From: Arcicella aurantiaca
GTDB lineage: Bacteria; Bacteroidota; Bacteroidia; Cytophagales; Spirosomataceae
NCBI RefSeq assembly: GCF_003148625.1
Contig: NZ_QGGO01000003.1
Location: 1-64,000 of the forward strand
Reading direction: 5' to 3'
DNA: 64,000 bases
Part shown: piece after piece, positions 56,931 through 64,000 of the stretch
Position numbering within the stretch: position 1 is the stretch's first letter
Layout: each line of letters begins with the position of its first letter
Position numbers and translations under genes: made by a program
Notes under the pieces: model-generated
What the model saw: only the letters and a program-made list of their open reading frames with translations
Database searches by the model: none
What the model was told of the DNA's origin: nothing

Positions 56931-58838
56931 ATGAAAATCATTTTTAGCCTATTCTTTTTAGCCTTTTTATTGCCCAAAATTTATTCTCAAGTTCCTCTTT
57001 CGTCCAATAATAAAAAAGCCATTGATGCCTATGAAAAAGGTATGAATGCACTTCAAAACCGCAATATTGAAATGGCTTTTTCAGAATTTGAGGAAGCCAT
57101 TGAACGAGATAAATTATTTGCTGAACCGTATTTTCAATTAGGGAAATTATATGAACAAAATCGTCAATTTGGGAATGCGATTTTGAATTATGAGAAATCA
57201 ATTAATTCTAATGATGGTTCAAGCATTACGATGAACGCTATTCAAAACGTAGCTAATTTGTATGTAAAAAAAGGCGATTATGAAAGAGCATTACCTTATT
57301 TGAGAAGGTACATGGAAAGAATGAAAACGAGTTCTGGGTATCCTACCAAGCGAGTTACAAAGCAATTGGAAAATTGTCTCTTTGCTTTAGAAATGAAAAA
57401 TAAACCTTTAGTTATCAATCCTTTAGAATTACCCAAAACGGTCAATAGATTTCAATCTCAATATTTTCCTGCCCTTACTGCCGACCGTGAAACGCTCATT
57501 TTTACGGGAAATCAAGATAGTGAGGAGAATCTGTATGTTTCTACTAGAAAAGATTCTGTTTGGTCAGCTCCAATCTCAATTTCTGATAAAATTAATACGC
57601 CACAAAACGAAGGAACTGCTACAATTTCTGCGGATGGTCGCACATTGGTTTTTACTTCTTGCGGAGGTCGTAAAGGTTTTGGAAGTTGCGATTTATTCAT
57701 TTCTTATAAACAAGGAGAAAATTGGACTTCACCCCAAAATTTAGGTTCAAATATTAATTCTAACGAATGGGAATCTCAGCCTTCATTGTCCGCCGATGGT
57801 CGCACATTATACTTTGTTTCGGATAGAAAAGGTAGTTTGGGAAAACGGGATATTTGGGTTTCTAAAATTGATTCGACGAATGCTTGGGGGAAAGCTGTTA
57901 ATTTAGGCACAACCATTAATACTATCGAAGACGACCTTTCGCCTTTTATTCATGCCAACGGAAAAACGCTTTTTTATTCGTCCGAAGGACTCGTGGGAAT
58001 GGGCGGTTTAGATTTGTATTTTTCTGAAAATCAGAATGGTAAATGGACAAATCCCGAAAATTTAGGTTTCCCTCTTAACACCCACGAAGACCAAGTTGCT
58101 TTGTTTATTACTGCCGATGGCAAAAAGGCCTATTATTCTTTGGAACGTGACCAAGATGATAAATATCGTCGGGCAAAGATTGTAGAAATTGACGTTCCAG
58201 AAAGTTTACAAGCAAAGTTTAGAGCAACATCGTTCTTGAAAGGAACAGTTTATGATGCTCAAACCAAGCAAAAATTACAGGCAGATATTGAGTTGATTTT
58301 GTTGAAAAATAATGAATTAGTGGGCAAAATAAACTCAGATTCGCAAACAGGAACATACACTTCCGTATTGCCGAGTGGGGGAGAATACGCCGTTTTTGTG
58401 AGTAAAAAAGGCTATTTTTTCAAGAGTTTAAATTTTGATTTTTCCGATAAAATTGGTCGGGATAAAGTGCTTGATATTCCGCTTGAACCTATCAAGCAAA
58501 ACGCCAAAGAAATTCTAAATAATATCTTTTTTGATACGGCAAAATGGGATTTAAAGCCCGAATCAACCGTTGAATTGGATAAATTGGTGACTTTACTCAA
58601 AACAAACCCTGATATACCTATCGAAATTTCTGGACATACCGACGACGTTGGAAAAGATGCTGATAACGTAATTCTATCACAAAAAAGAGCAAAATCAGTG
58701 GTGAATTATTTGGTTGAAAAAGGTATAAATCCTACCAAAATGAAATCGGAAGGTTACGGAAAAAATCGTCCATATTTACCCAATACTTCTGACGAAAACC
58801 GAAAATTGAACCGTAGAATAGAAGTGAAGTTTTTGTAA
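56931..58838 (+). CDS. TPR-PD40-OmpA family outer-membrane protein
   Basis: A 635-residue envelope protein in the layout of T9SS PorE-like OmpA proteins. I choose ATG 56931, which starts a signal peptide (MKIIFSLFFLAFLLPKIYSQ); an ATG at 56847 adds 28 polar residues. Order: TPR units (AIDAYEKGMNALQNRNIEMA, residues 25-140), a PD40/WD40-like propeller (residues about 165-430; FTGNQDSEENLYVSTRKDSV, ATISADGRTLVFTSCGG, PSLSADGRTLYFVSDRKGS), a carboxypeptidase-regulatory-like domain (LKGTVYDAQTKQKLQADIEL) and an OmpA domain (NIFFDTAKWDLKPESTVELD, ISGHTDDVGKDADNVILSQK, GYGKNRPYLPNTSDENRKLN) that binds peptidoglycan. A direct T9SS role is inferred from the layout only. Confidence 0.85.
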   Translation: MKIIFSLFFLAFLLPKIYSQVPLSSNNKKAIDAYEKGMNALQNRNIEMAFSEFEEAIERDKLFAEPYFQLGKLYEQNRQFGNAILNYEKSINSNDGSSITMNAIQNVANLYVKKGDYERALPYLRRYMERMKTSSGYPTKRVTKQLENCLFALEMKNKPLVINPLELPKTVNRFQSQYFPALTADRETLIFTGNQDSEENLYVSTRKDSVWSAPISISDKINTPQNEGTATISADGRTLVFTSCGGRKGFGSCDLFISYKQGENWTSPQNLGSNINSNEWESQPSLSADGRTLYFVSDRKGSLGKRDIWVSKIDSTNAWGKAVNLGTTINTIEDDLSPFIHANGKTLFYSSEGLVGMGGLDLYFSENQNGKWTNPENLGFPLNTHEDQVALFITADGKKAYYSLERDQDDKYRRAKIVEIDVPESLQAKFRATSFLKGTVYDAQTKQKLQADIELILLKNNELVGKINSDSQTGTYTSVLPSGGEYAVFVSKKGYFFKSLNFDFSDKIGRDKVLDIPLEPIKQNAKEILNNIFFDTAKWDLKPESTVELDKLVTLLKTNPDIPIEISGHTDDVGKDADNVILSQKRAKSVVNYLVEKGINPTKMKSEGYGKNRPYLPNTSDENRKLNRRIEVKFL

Positions 58839-58849
58839 AATGAATTTTG

Positions 58850-58883
58850 AAAGTTGTTAACTTTTAAGAAAGTTAGCAACTTT
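58850..58883 (+). terminator. hairpin after the OmpA-type gene
   Basis: AAAGTTGTTAACTTT and AAAGTTAGCAACTTT pair with one mismatch around AAG, beginning 11 bases after the stop. Confidence 0.6.
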
Positions 58884-58914
58884 GGCTATTAAAATCTAAT
58901 ATTAAAATTACCTT

Positions 58915-58952
58915 AAAAACGGACTCAAATCACTGTATTTGAATCCGTTTTT
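58915..58952. terminator. second terminator hairpin after the OmpA-type gene
   Basis: AAAAACGGACTCAAAT and ATTTGAATCCGTTTTT pair with one mismatch around a 6-base loop, with T-runs on both strands. Confidence 0.75.
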
Positions 58953-58983
58953 CTATTTAATTGCCTAATTTTGAGGGTAGTTC

Positions 58984-59035
58984 GTAACGCAGACTTTAGT
59001 CTGTATAATCATTTACAGACTAAAGTCTGTGTTAC
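58984..59035. repeat. GTAAC-CAGACTTTAGTCTG palindrome upstream of the response regulator
   Basis: GTAACGCAGACTTTAGTCTG (58984-59003) is mirrored by CAGACTAAAGTCTGTGTTAC (59016-59035), and each arm is itself palindromic (CAGACTttAGTCTG). The same word lies inside the aminotransferase gene at 23816-23831. Confidence 0.8.
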
Positions 59036-59060
59036 TTTTAATAACGCACAAATTAAGCAG

Positions 59061-59738
59061 ATGAAAATTTTAGTAATTGAAGACGAAGTAAAAACGCTAC
59101 AACTCATCAAACAAGGTTTGGAGGAACAGCAATGGGAGGTTGATATTGCCTACGATGGTTCGATGGGTTTTCAGTTGGCAACTCGTCATCAATATGCTCT
59201 AATTATTTCTGATATTATCCTACCGATGCTCAACGGTTTGGAACTCTGCAAAAAACTTCGCCAAGAAGGCGTCGATACGCCAATTCTTCTCTTAACTGCT
59301 TTAGGAACTACCGACGATAAAATTACGGGATTAGATGCTGGAGCTGATGATTATTTAGCTAAACCATTTGAATTCAAAGAGTTAATGGCAAGAGTTCGTG
59401 CTTTAACTCGCAGAATGGGAAGTATTGTTCATACAAATTTGTTGAAAGTTGCCGATTTAGAAATGGATTTAGATACTAAAACCGTTGTACGTGCGGGCAA
59501 AGAAATTCCATTGACAGCCAAAGAATTTACTTTGTTAGAATATTTTATCCGTCATCAAGGTCGAGTAATTTCTAAGGTTGAATTAGCCGAAAAAATCTGG
59601 GATATTACTTTTGATACAGGTACCAATGTGATTGAAGTTTACATGAATTTTTTACGTAAAAAAATTGATAAAGACTTCGATACGAAATTACTTCATACAC
59701 AAATAGGCATGGGTTATGTACTAAAAATTGTCTCGTAA
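59061..59738 (+). CDS. OmpR-family response regulator
   Basis: A 225-residue response regulator. The ATG at 59061 (MKILVIEDEVKTLQLIKQGL) is chosen because an upstream in-frame start at 58971 would run through the palindromic repeat. Receiver: acidic pocket IEDE, phosphoacceptor Asp in ALIISDIILPMLNG, Thr in ILLLTALGTTDD, Lys in DYLAKPFEFKEL. The winged helix has LTAKEFTLLEYFIRHQGRVI, SKVELAEKIWDITFDTGTNV and EVYMNFLRKKID. Its stop shares one base with the kinase ATG (TAATG at 59736-59740), the classic translational coupling of such pairs. The heavy-metal type CusR/CusS arrangement is similar, but the signal is unknown. Confidence 0.93.
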   Translation: MKILVIEDEVKTLQLIKQGLEEQQWEVDIAYDGSMGFQLATRHQYALIISDIILPMLNGLELCKKLRQEGVDTPILLLTALGTTDDKITGLDAGADDYLAKPFEFKELMARVRALTRRMGSIVHTNLLKVADLEMDLDTKTVVRAGKEIPLTAKEFTLLEYFIRHQGRVISKVELAEKIWDITFDTGTNVIEVYMNFLRKKIDKDFDTKLLHTQIGMGYVLKIVS

Positions 59739-61126
59739 TGCTCAACATTCGCTCACGACTTACTTATCAATTTATGGCATTGGCTACGGCTATTTTGCTG
59801 ATTTTTTCTGTGGGCGTTTATTTTTTTAGCAGATTATATCTTGAAAAACGCTTTTACAAACGTCTCCAAGAACGTGCCATTACTACCACTACGCTACTTT
59901 TTGACCTCAATGCTGCGGATACAACGGTTATGAAATTGGTCAATATTTCTGACCGAGAATTACTCACTGATGAAAGTATTGCCGTTTATAATGAACGCCT
60001 CAAAAAAGTTGTTTTCTCTGCCAATCAAGCAAATTCATTGACAGCCGAAGTATTTATTCCACTGCTTCAAGGCAATCCCCAAACTATTTACAAGCGTTTT
60101 AATCAGTACCAAATTATTGGCGTAAAAGTAAAAAATGGTAACGATACCAATTGGGTTTTTGTGAGTGCCATTGATACGAACGGTAACGATGCTTTGGAAG
60201 ATTTACGGAAAATTCTGCTTGTCATGATTTTGGTCGGAATCCTTTTATTAGGGATTTCGGGCTGGTTTTTTGCTGATAAAGCACTCGCTCCAATGTCGGG
60301 AATTATTAAACAAGTAAATCAGATTTTTCCAGACAATATTGAAAATCGAGTAGAACACCCCAACCGTTCAGATGAAATTGGTTTGTTGGTTGCCACTTTC
60401 AATCAATTGCTCGACAGAACGGAAGATGCACTTGTCATGCAAAAAATGTTTATCGCCAATGTCTCGCACGAGTTGAAAAATCCATTGACAAAAATTTATT
60501 CTCAAATTGAAGTTACTTTATTGCAAAAACGAAACGTAGAAGATTATGAACAAGACTTTCGGTCGCTGCAACAGGATACCAGAACGTTAATTCAACTAAC
60601 GAATACTTTATTGAATTTGGCAAATACCGTTGTTAGTCCAGATAGTATTCAAAAAGCCCCAATTAGAGTTGATGAATTACTTTGGGATGCTAAAATGCAA
60701 TTGAAAAAATGGCATGATGATTATGTAATTGAGCTAAATTTCAACGATTTCCCTGATAATGAAGAGTTACTGATTGTACAAGGAAGTGAGGCTTCTTTGA
60801 AAATTGTATTCATGAATTTAATGGATAATGCTTGTAAATTTTCGGAGAATAATTCTGCCAAAGTTGATTTCTCTGTGACAAATACTCACATTATCATTCA
60901 AGTCTTTAATAAAGGTGCTGTCATTCCAGAAGCTGATTTACCGTATATTTTCCGACCTTTTTACAGAAGCAACGCCACCGCAAAAGCTGCTCATGGACAC
61001 GGTGTTGGACTCGCCATTGTGTCTCAAATTCTTCGTTTGCATCAAGGCGAAATCTCAGTAACTTCCGTAAAAGAAGGCACAACGTTTAAGGTTGTGTTGC
61101 CAAATCAGTCAAGTAGTGGCGAATAG
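59738..61126 (+). CDS. sensor histidine kinase, partner of the OmpR-type regulator
   Basis: A 462-residue two-span sensor kinase. Helix 1 at about residues 10-32 (FMALATAILLIFSVGVYFFS), a periplasmic domain of about 125 residues, helix 2 at about 157-178 (LLVMILVGILLLGISGWFFA), then a HAMP region (NRVEHPNRSDEIGLLVATFN). H-box IANVSHELKNPLTKIYSQIE, N-box MNLMDNACKFSEN, the G1-like motif VFNKGAVIP (weak, the usual D-x-G-x-G is not clear) and G2 HGHGVGLAIVSQI. The final residues SSSGE and the TAG stop are encoded in the left arm of a palindrome at 61113-61173, so the original C-terminus may have been altered. Confidence 0.9.
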   Translation: MLNIRSRLTYQFMALATAILLIFSVGVYFFSRLYLEKRFYKRLQERAITTTTLLFDLNAADTTVMKLVNISDRELLTDESIAVYNERLKKVVFSANQANSLTAEVFIPLLQGNPQTIYKRFNQYQIIGVKVKNGNDTNWVFVSAIDTNGNDALEDLRKILLVMILVGILLLGISGWFFADKALAPMSGIIKQVNQIFPDNIENRVEHPNRSDEIGLLVATFNQLLDRTEDALVMQKMFIANVSHELKNPLTKIYSQIEVTLLQKRNVEDYEQDFRSLQQDTRTLIQLTNTLLNLANTVVSPDSIQKAPIRVDELLWDAKMQLKKWHDDYVIELNFNDFPDNEELLIVQGSEASLKIVFMNLMDNACKFSENNSAKVDFSVTNTHIIIQVFNKGAVIPEADLPYIFRPFYRSNATAKAAHGHGVGLAIVSQILRLHQGEISVTSVKEGTTFKVVLPNQSSSGE

Positions 61127-61173
61127 TATTTGCCAGTAGAATTATACAATTGGCGAATGCTATTCGCCACTAC
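61113..61173. repeat. GTAGTGGCGAATAG palindrome overlapping the kinase 3' end
   Basis: GTAGTGGCGAATAGTATTTG (61113-61132) is mirrored by CGAATGCTATTCGCCACTAC (61154-61173), with a GCCAG...TTGGC inner part. The kinase stop (61124-61126) lies in the left arm. Confidence 0.8.
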
Positions 61174-61293
61174 CTAATAATTTATCATGCTCAGCTACAC
61201 TTTAAGCTAATTTTAATTTGGCTTTAACCCCTCTTTAACTTCCATTTTGTTGATTTGTATTGTAAAACAAAACCATCTCAAAATCAACTCAAC

Positions 61294-62235
61294 ATGGAAT
61301 CTAACAACAATCAAGGTATTTTTAAAATTGCCATTGGCGTATTAATTGGAGTAGTCGCTTTATTAAGTTATTTGTTCATGGGAGCAAGAAACGAGACTTT
61401 TGAACTCCAAAAATCATTAACTACTAAAGTTGAAGAATTGTCATCAACTCAAATTAAACTTGATTCAATTTCACGTGCATTAGATACTAAAATTGCCGAA
61501 GTGAAACAATTAGGTGGAAATATTAAAGAATTAGAAAACGTAAAAGCTCAATTAGAAGCAGATAAGAAAAAATTGAAGTCAGATTTCAATTTCTCAGTGG
61601 CTAAATACGATGCAAAAATCAAAGAATACGAAAACTTCTTAGTAGTAAAAGATGATGACATCAGAAAATTGAAAGAAGAAAACGGTACTCTTTTGGCTCG
61701 TACAAAAACACTTGAAGAAGAGAAACAACAAGTAATTACTGAAAATACAGGTTTGAAAACTGAGAAAGAAGGCTTAACACAAACGGTTGCTTCTTATACT
61801 GCTCAGAATGACGATTTGAAACGTAAAGTAACTTTAGCAACTGCCATGAAAGCAATTAATGTACAAGTGGCTGCAATGGCATCTAATGGAAAACTTCGTG
61901 AAGGTGGATTGTATAAATCTTCAAAAGTTGACCGTTTGAAAATCTCATTTATCATGCCTTCAAATCCTGTTGCTGAGAAAAACACAAAGGATATTTTTGT
62001 AAGAATTCTTGACCAAAATGGTGCAGTTGTTAGCGAAGACGGAAAAGGTGGAACATTGCAATTTGATGGAAAAGAAGTTGGATATAGCGTAAAACAAGGA
62101 ATTCCATTTGAAAATAATGACCAAAAAGTAGATATTCTTTACGGAAAAGGTTCGCCTTACAAAGCAGGAAAATATAGCATTGAGTTATATTCAGAAGGTT
62201 TTAAGATTGGAAATGGAGCTTTTGAAGTAAAATAA
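61294..62235 (+). CDS. membrane-anchored coiled-coil protein, unknown
   Basis: A 313-residue protein. ATG 61294 (MESNNNQGIFKIAIGVLIG) is chosen over an ATG 39 bases earlier. One membrane helix (FKIAIGVLIGVVALLSYLFMG, residues about 9-29) is followed by a long coiled coil to about residue 180 (TTKVEELSSTQIKLDSISRA, IKELENVKAQLEADKKKLKS, LKEENGTLLARTKTLEEEKQ). A C-terminal beta-rich domain follows (DRLKISFIMPSNPVAEKNTK, DIFVRILDQNGAVVSEDGKG, GKYSIELYSEGFKIGNGAFE). I know this type as a conserved unknown of Cytophagales. The location is probably inner membrane with the rest in the periplasm. A terminator-like hairpin follows at 62251-62306. Confidence 0.7.
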   Translation: MESNNNQGIFKIAIGVLIGVVALLSYLFMGARNETFELQKSLTTKVEELSSTQIKLDSISRALDTKIAEVKQLGGNIKELENVKAQLEADKKKLKSDFNFSVAKYDAKIKEYENFLVVKDDDIRKLKEENGTLLARTKTLEEEKQQVITENTGLKTEKEGLTQTVASYTAQNDDLKRKVTLATAMKAINVQVAAMASNGKLREGGLYKSSKVDRLKISFIMPSNPVAEKNTKDIFVRILDQNGAVVSEDGKGGTLQFDGKEVGYSVKQGIPFENNDQKVDILYGKGSPYKAGKYSIELYSEGFKIGNGAFEVK

Positions 62236-62250
62236 TGAAGCGTAATTTTT

Positions 62251-62306
62251 AAGTCCTAAATAATCTTTCTCTCGCTCAAAAGCTAAAGATTTATTATTTA
62301 GGACTT
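62251..62306 (+). terminator. AAGTCCTAAATAATCTTT hairpin
   Basis: AAGTCCTAAATAATCTTT (62251-62268) pairs with AAAGATTTATTATTTAGGAC (62285-62304) with a small bulge, 15 bases after the stop of the coiled-coil protein gene. Confidence 0.7.
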
Positions 62307-62339
62307 ATTTCTTTTTTGATAAAATAAATTCCCCAAAAT

Positions 62340-63494
62340 ATGTTGCCGTCAATTCATCATTATAAAAGTTTCCTCTTGCAGTTTTGCAAAGAGTTGTCAA
62401 GAGGTACTTTTGATGGATTAAAAAACGCATTTTACTTCTTTAATCAATATCCAAAAGCCTATTCTTGCTTAATTTACCTTTTCGTTTCGATGTCCTTTTG
62501 CTACCATCCCATTTTCAATCATTGGATAGCAGGTTTCATCATGATGTCTTTGCCTTTTGCATTAATCCTTGCCACATTTGCCTTTGTTTATTTATGGCTT
62601 AAAAAACAAAAAATGATGGCTACAATTGGTATTGTGTGGGTTTTATGTGCCTTGCCAATTCTTAAAAGATTTGTAGGTATTAGCAACGAAAAGACACAAA
62701 ATATTACTACCAATTCTTTAAATGTATTGAGCTTTAATAGTGAAAGTTTTTCAAGATTTGCAGACAATAATTTAACTGATTTGCAAGCAGATATTGCCTG
62801 TTTTCAGGAATATTCACCTAACCAACAAATTGAAAATCAGTACAATAATAAAGTGGTAAAATTGACCAATTTCTCAGCAGATAGAGCGGTTGGCTTAGCC
62901 ATTTTTACCAAATATCCCATCGTGAAACAATACGCTAAAATTTGGGATAGAGAAAATGCTCCTAATATCAATGGCTTTATTTGTATGGATATTGTTTACA
63001 GAAATGATACTGTCAGAATTGTAAACACACATCTTTGGTCGATGGGAGTGAGGATAAACAAGGCTTTTGATGCCTTCAAACAAGGAGATGTTAAACGTTT
63101 CTTTTTTGAAATTGCCGATACCATGACACGTTTGAAAGAAGGTTTTAATGCTCGTGATGAACAAGTGGCGGAAGTAGAATCTTACGTAGTTGGTAGTAAA
63201 TACCCTGTTATTATTTGTGGAGATTTTAATGAAACGCCATTCAGTTATACTTATGGTAAATTGAGTTTAAATTTCAGAAATGCCTTTGAAGAAGCTGGAC
63301 AAGGACTTGGCTTTACGCTCAATCGTCATCCGTATTGTGTGCGGATTGACCAACAATTTTTTAGTTCAGATTGGCAAGTTCAATCTTGTAAAACCATTCC
63401 AACTATTAATTTCTCCGACCATTTTCCTGTAATGGCTCAATATATTTTGAAAAAACCGAGTATTGCTTCAATGGCTTTGGTAGCTCAACGATAA
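62340..63494 (+). CDS. membrane-anchored endonuclease/exonuclease/phosphatase-family protein
   Basis: A 384-residue protein. Three membrane helices in the first 110 residues (YSCLIYLFVSMSFCYHPIF, HWIAGFIMMSLPFALILATF, MMATIGIVWVLCALPIL), then an EEP-fold domain: NVLSFNSESFSRFADN (Asn strand), DIACFQEYSPNQQ (metal Glu), RIVNTHLWSMGVR (His), PVIICGDFNETPFSYTYGKL (DFN motif) and INFSDHFPVMAQY (SDH motif). All catalytic positions are kept, so a phosphodiesterase is expected, acting on a nucleic acid, phospholipid or other phosphoester on the periplasmic side. The substrate is not known. Confidence 0.85.
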   Translation: MLPSIHHYKSFLLQFCKELSRGTFDGLKNAFYFFNQYPKAYSCLIYLFVSMSFCYHPIFNHWIAGFIMMSLPFALILATFAFVYLWLKKQKMMATIGIVWVLCALPILKRFVGISNEKTQNITTNSLNVLSFNSESFSRFADNNLTDLQADIACFQEYSPNQQIENQYNNKVVKLTNFSADRAVGLAIFTKYPIVKQYAKIWDRENAPNINGFICMDIVYRNDTVRIVNTHLWSMGVRINKAFDAFKQGDVKRFFFEIADTMTRLKEGFNARDEQVAEVESYVVGSKYPVIICGDFNETPFSYTYGKLSLNFRNAFEEAGQGLGFTLNRHPYCVRIDQQFFSSDWQVQSCKTIPTINFSDHFPVMAQYILKKPSIASMALVAQR

Positions 63495-63548
63495 TTTTAA
63501 TCAAAGCAACTCATTAAATTTGTCATTAATAAATTAGACCCAAATTTA

Positions 63549-64000
63549 ATGAATCTGAAAGACACGCTTCCCGAATACAATTCTCAGGCTGAAACCCAAA
63601 GAATTCTTCATTGGATTGATGGTTCTCCACAACATTTTGCGGAATTAATGGACGTATTTTTTGATGGAAATACTCGTAAAAATCAATATGCGGCGGGTAT
63701 CATGATTCATTGTATCGACCGTTGGGATTTTTTGATAACACCTTATATCGAAAAACTCATTTTGAATTTACGAAGTGACGGGCTACACGATGCTATAAAA
63801 CGCAATACGGTGAGGGTTTTGCAAAACATTGAGATTCCAGAAGATTTACATGGAATATTGGCAGAAATTTGTTTTACTTATTTGAGTAATCCTACTGAAG
63901 CGGTAGCCATTAAGGTTTTTTCGATGACAATTATTGATAATTTGACCCAATTTTATCCTGAATTAAAAGAAGAATTACACTTTATTTTGGAAGAACAATT
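63549..64000 (+). CDS. HEAT/ARM-like repeat protein, partial (runs off the window)
   Basis: From ATG 63549 the frame is open to the end of the window, 150 codons. The sequence is wholly helical: ETQRILHWIDGSPQHFAELM, RKNQYAAGIMIHCIDRWDFL, ITPYIEKLILNLRSDGLHDA, IKRNTVRVLQNIEIPEDLHG, then AEICFTYLSNPTEAVAIKVF and TMIID-like helices. This looks like HEAT-type paired helices, as in DNA-alkylation-repair or adaptor-like proteins. No enzyme motif is seen in the visible part. It has no recognised family name from me. Confidence 0.6.
   Translation, partial: MNLKDTLPEYNSQAETQRILHWIDGSPQHFAELMDVFFDGNTRKNQYAAGIMIHCIDRWDFLITPYIEKLILNLRSDGLHDAIKRNTVRVLQNIEIPEDLHGILAEICFTYLSNPTEAVAIKVFSMTIIDNLTQFYPELKEELHFILEEQ

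Noticed and set aside
58971-59060. Longer response-regulator start at 58971
   Set aside because: The extension would translate the palindromic repeat at 58984-59035 before the conserved MKILVIEDE start; ATG 59061 fits the family.

Overview
The window reads as a chromosomal segment of a Bacteroidota bacterium, most likely order Cytophagales. The support is a PorU2-like C25 peptidase, a PorP/SprF protein, a TonB-dependent receptor with a carboxypeptidase-like N-terminal domain, an N-succinylornithine-type carbamoyltransferase, AT-rich codon use, and several promoter-like boxes of the Bacteroidota form TAnnTTTG. I saw no rRNA, tRNA or CRISPR array. No species is claimed.

Layout. 0-5 kb: the N-terminal end of an IS transposase abuts a PorU2-like gene that has lost its 5' part; a PorP/SprF gene follows. 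5-8 kb: sensor kinase and membrane glycosyltransferase. 8-12.6 kb (minus strand): conserved unknown, alanine dehydrogenase, and a run in which tsaE lies between a PIN-type and a RelE/ParE-type toxin-antitoxin pair, then a TIM-barrel sugar isomerase. 12.9-14.8 kb: dnaX in two overlapping frames joined by a GGGAAAG-TAG signal, with a repeat-built linker. 14.9-15.9 kb: decayed ground with a truncated TacA-like antitoxin, an intact TacT-like acetyltransferase toxin, a MITE-like element and a ghost fragment of an RNase H gene. 15.9-25.2 kb: polyprenyl synthase, patatin, an IS3-family element inserted in a repeat array, frr, pyrH, RNase H, a membrane-protein gene split by a 227-bp MITE-like element, marC, a class V aminotransferase and aroQ. 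25.4-34.2 kb: xerC/D, a TonB receptor, an aldose epimerase-like protein, a hydrolase and MaeB. 34.3-43.5 kb (mostly minus): two glycosyltransferases and a scattered arginine-pathway group (argH, argE-like, argB, succinylornithine carbamoyltransferase) mixed with a DUF3800 gene, an ADP-ribosylglycohydrolase and a broken RelE-like toxin-antitoxin pair. 43.8-52.5 kb: beta-barrel proteins, an acyltransferase-like protein, a YtxH protein, a Uma2 nuclease-like protein, a YpdA-like reductase and a PadR/PspC/DUF2807 envelope-stress-type operon. 52.9-64 kb (plus): queE, a secreted TPR protein with a small membrane partner, a PD40/OmpA protein, a two-component system, a coiled-coil membrane protein, an endonuclease/exonuclease/phosphatase-family protein and a partial HEAT-like gene.

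The most unusual property of the window lies between the genes. Many gaps hold palindromes built from short reiterated words, and each locus has its own vocabulary (TTTAGG-like, TAACTGA, GGTATGAGGTCGTA, CAGACTTTAGTCTG and others). They lie between converging genes, often supply or touch the stop codons, and in two places lie inside coding sequence (dnaX and the class V aminotransferase). With two MITE-like elements and one complete IS, they suggest active short-repeat dynamics. The dnaX frameshift signal and the 21-bp palindromic array upstream of argH are the two most specific testable items.
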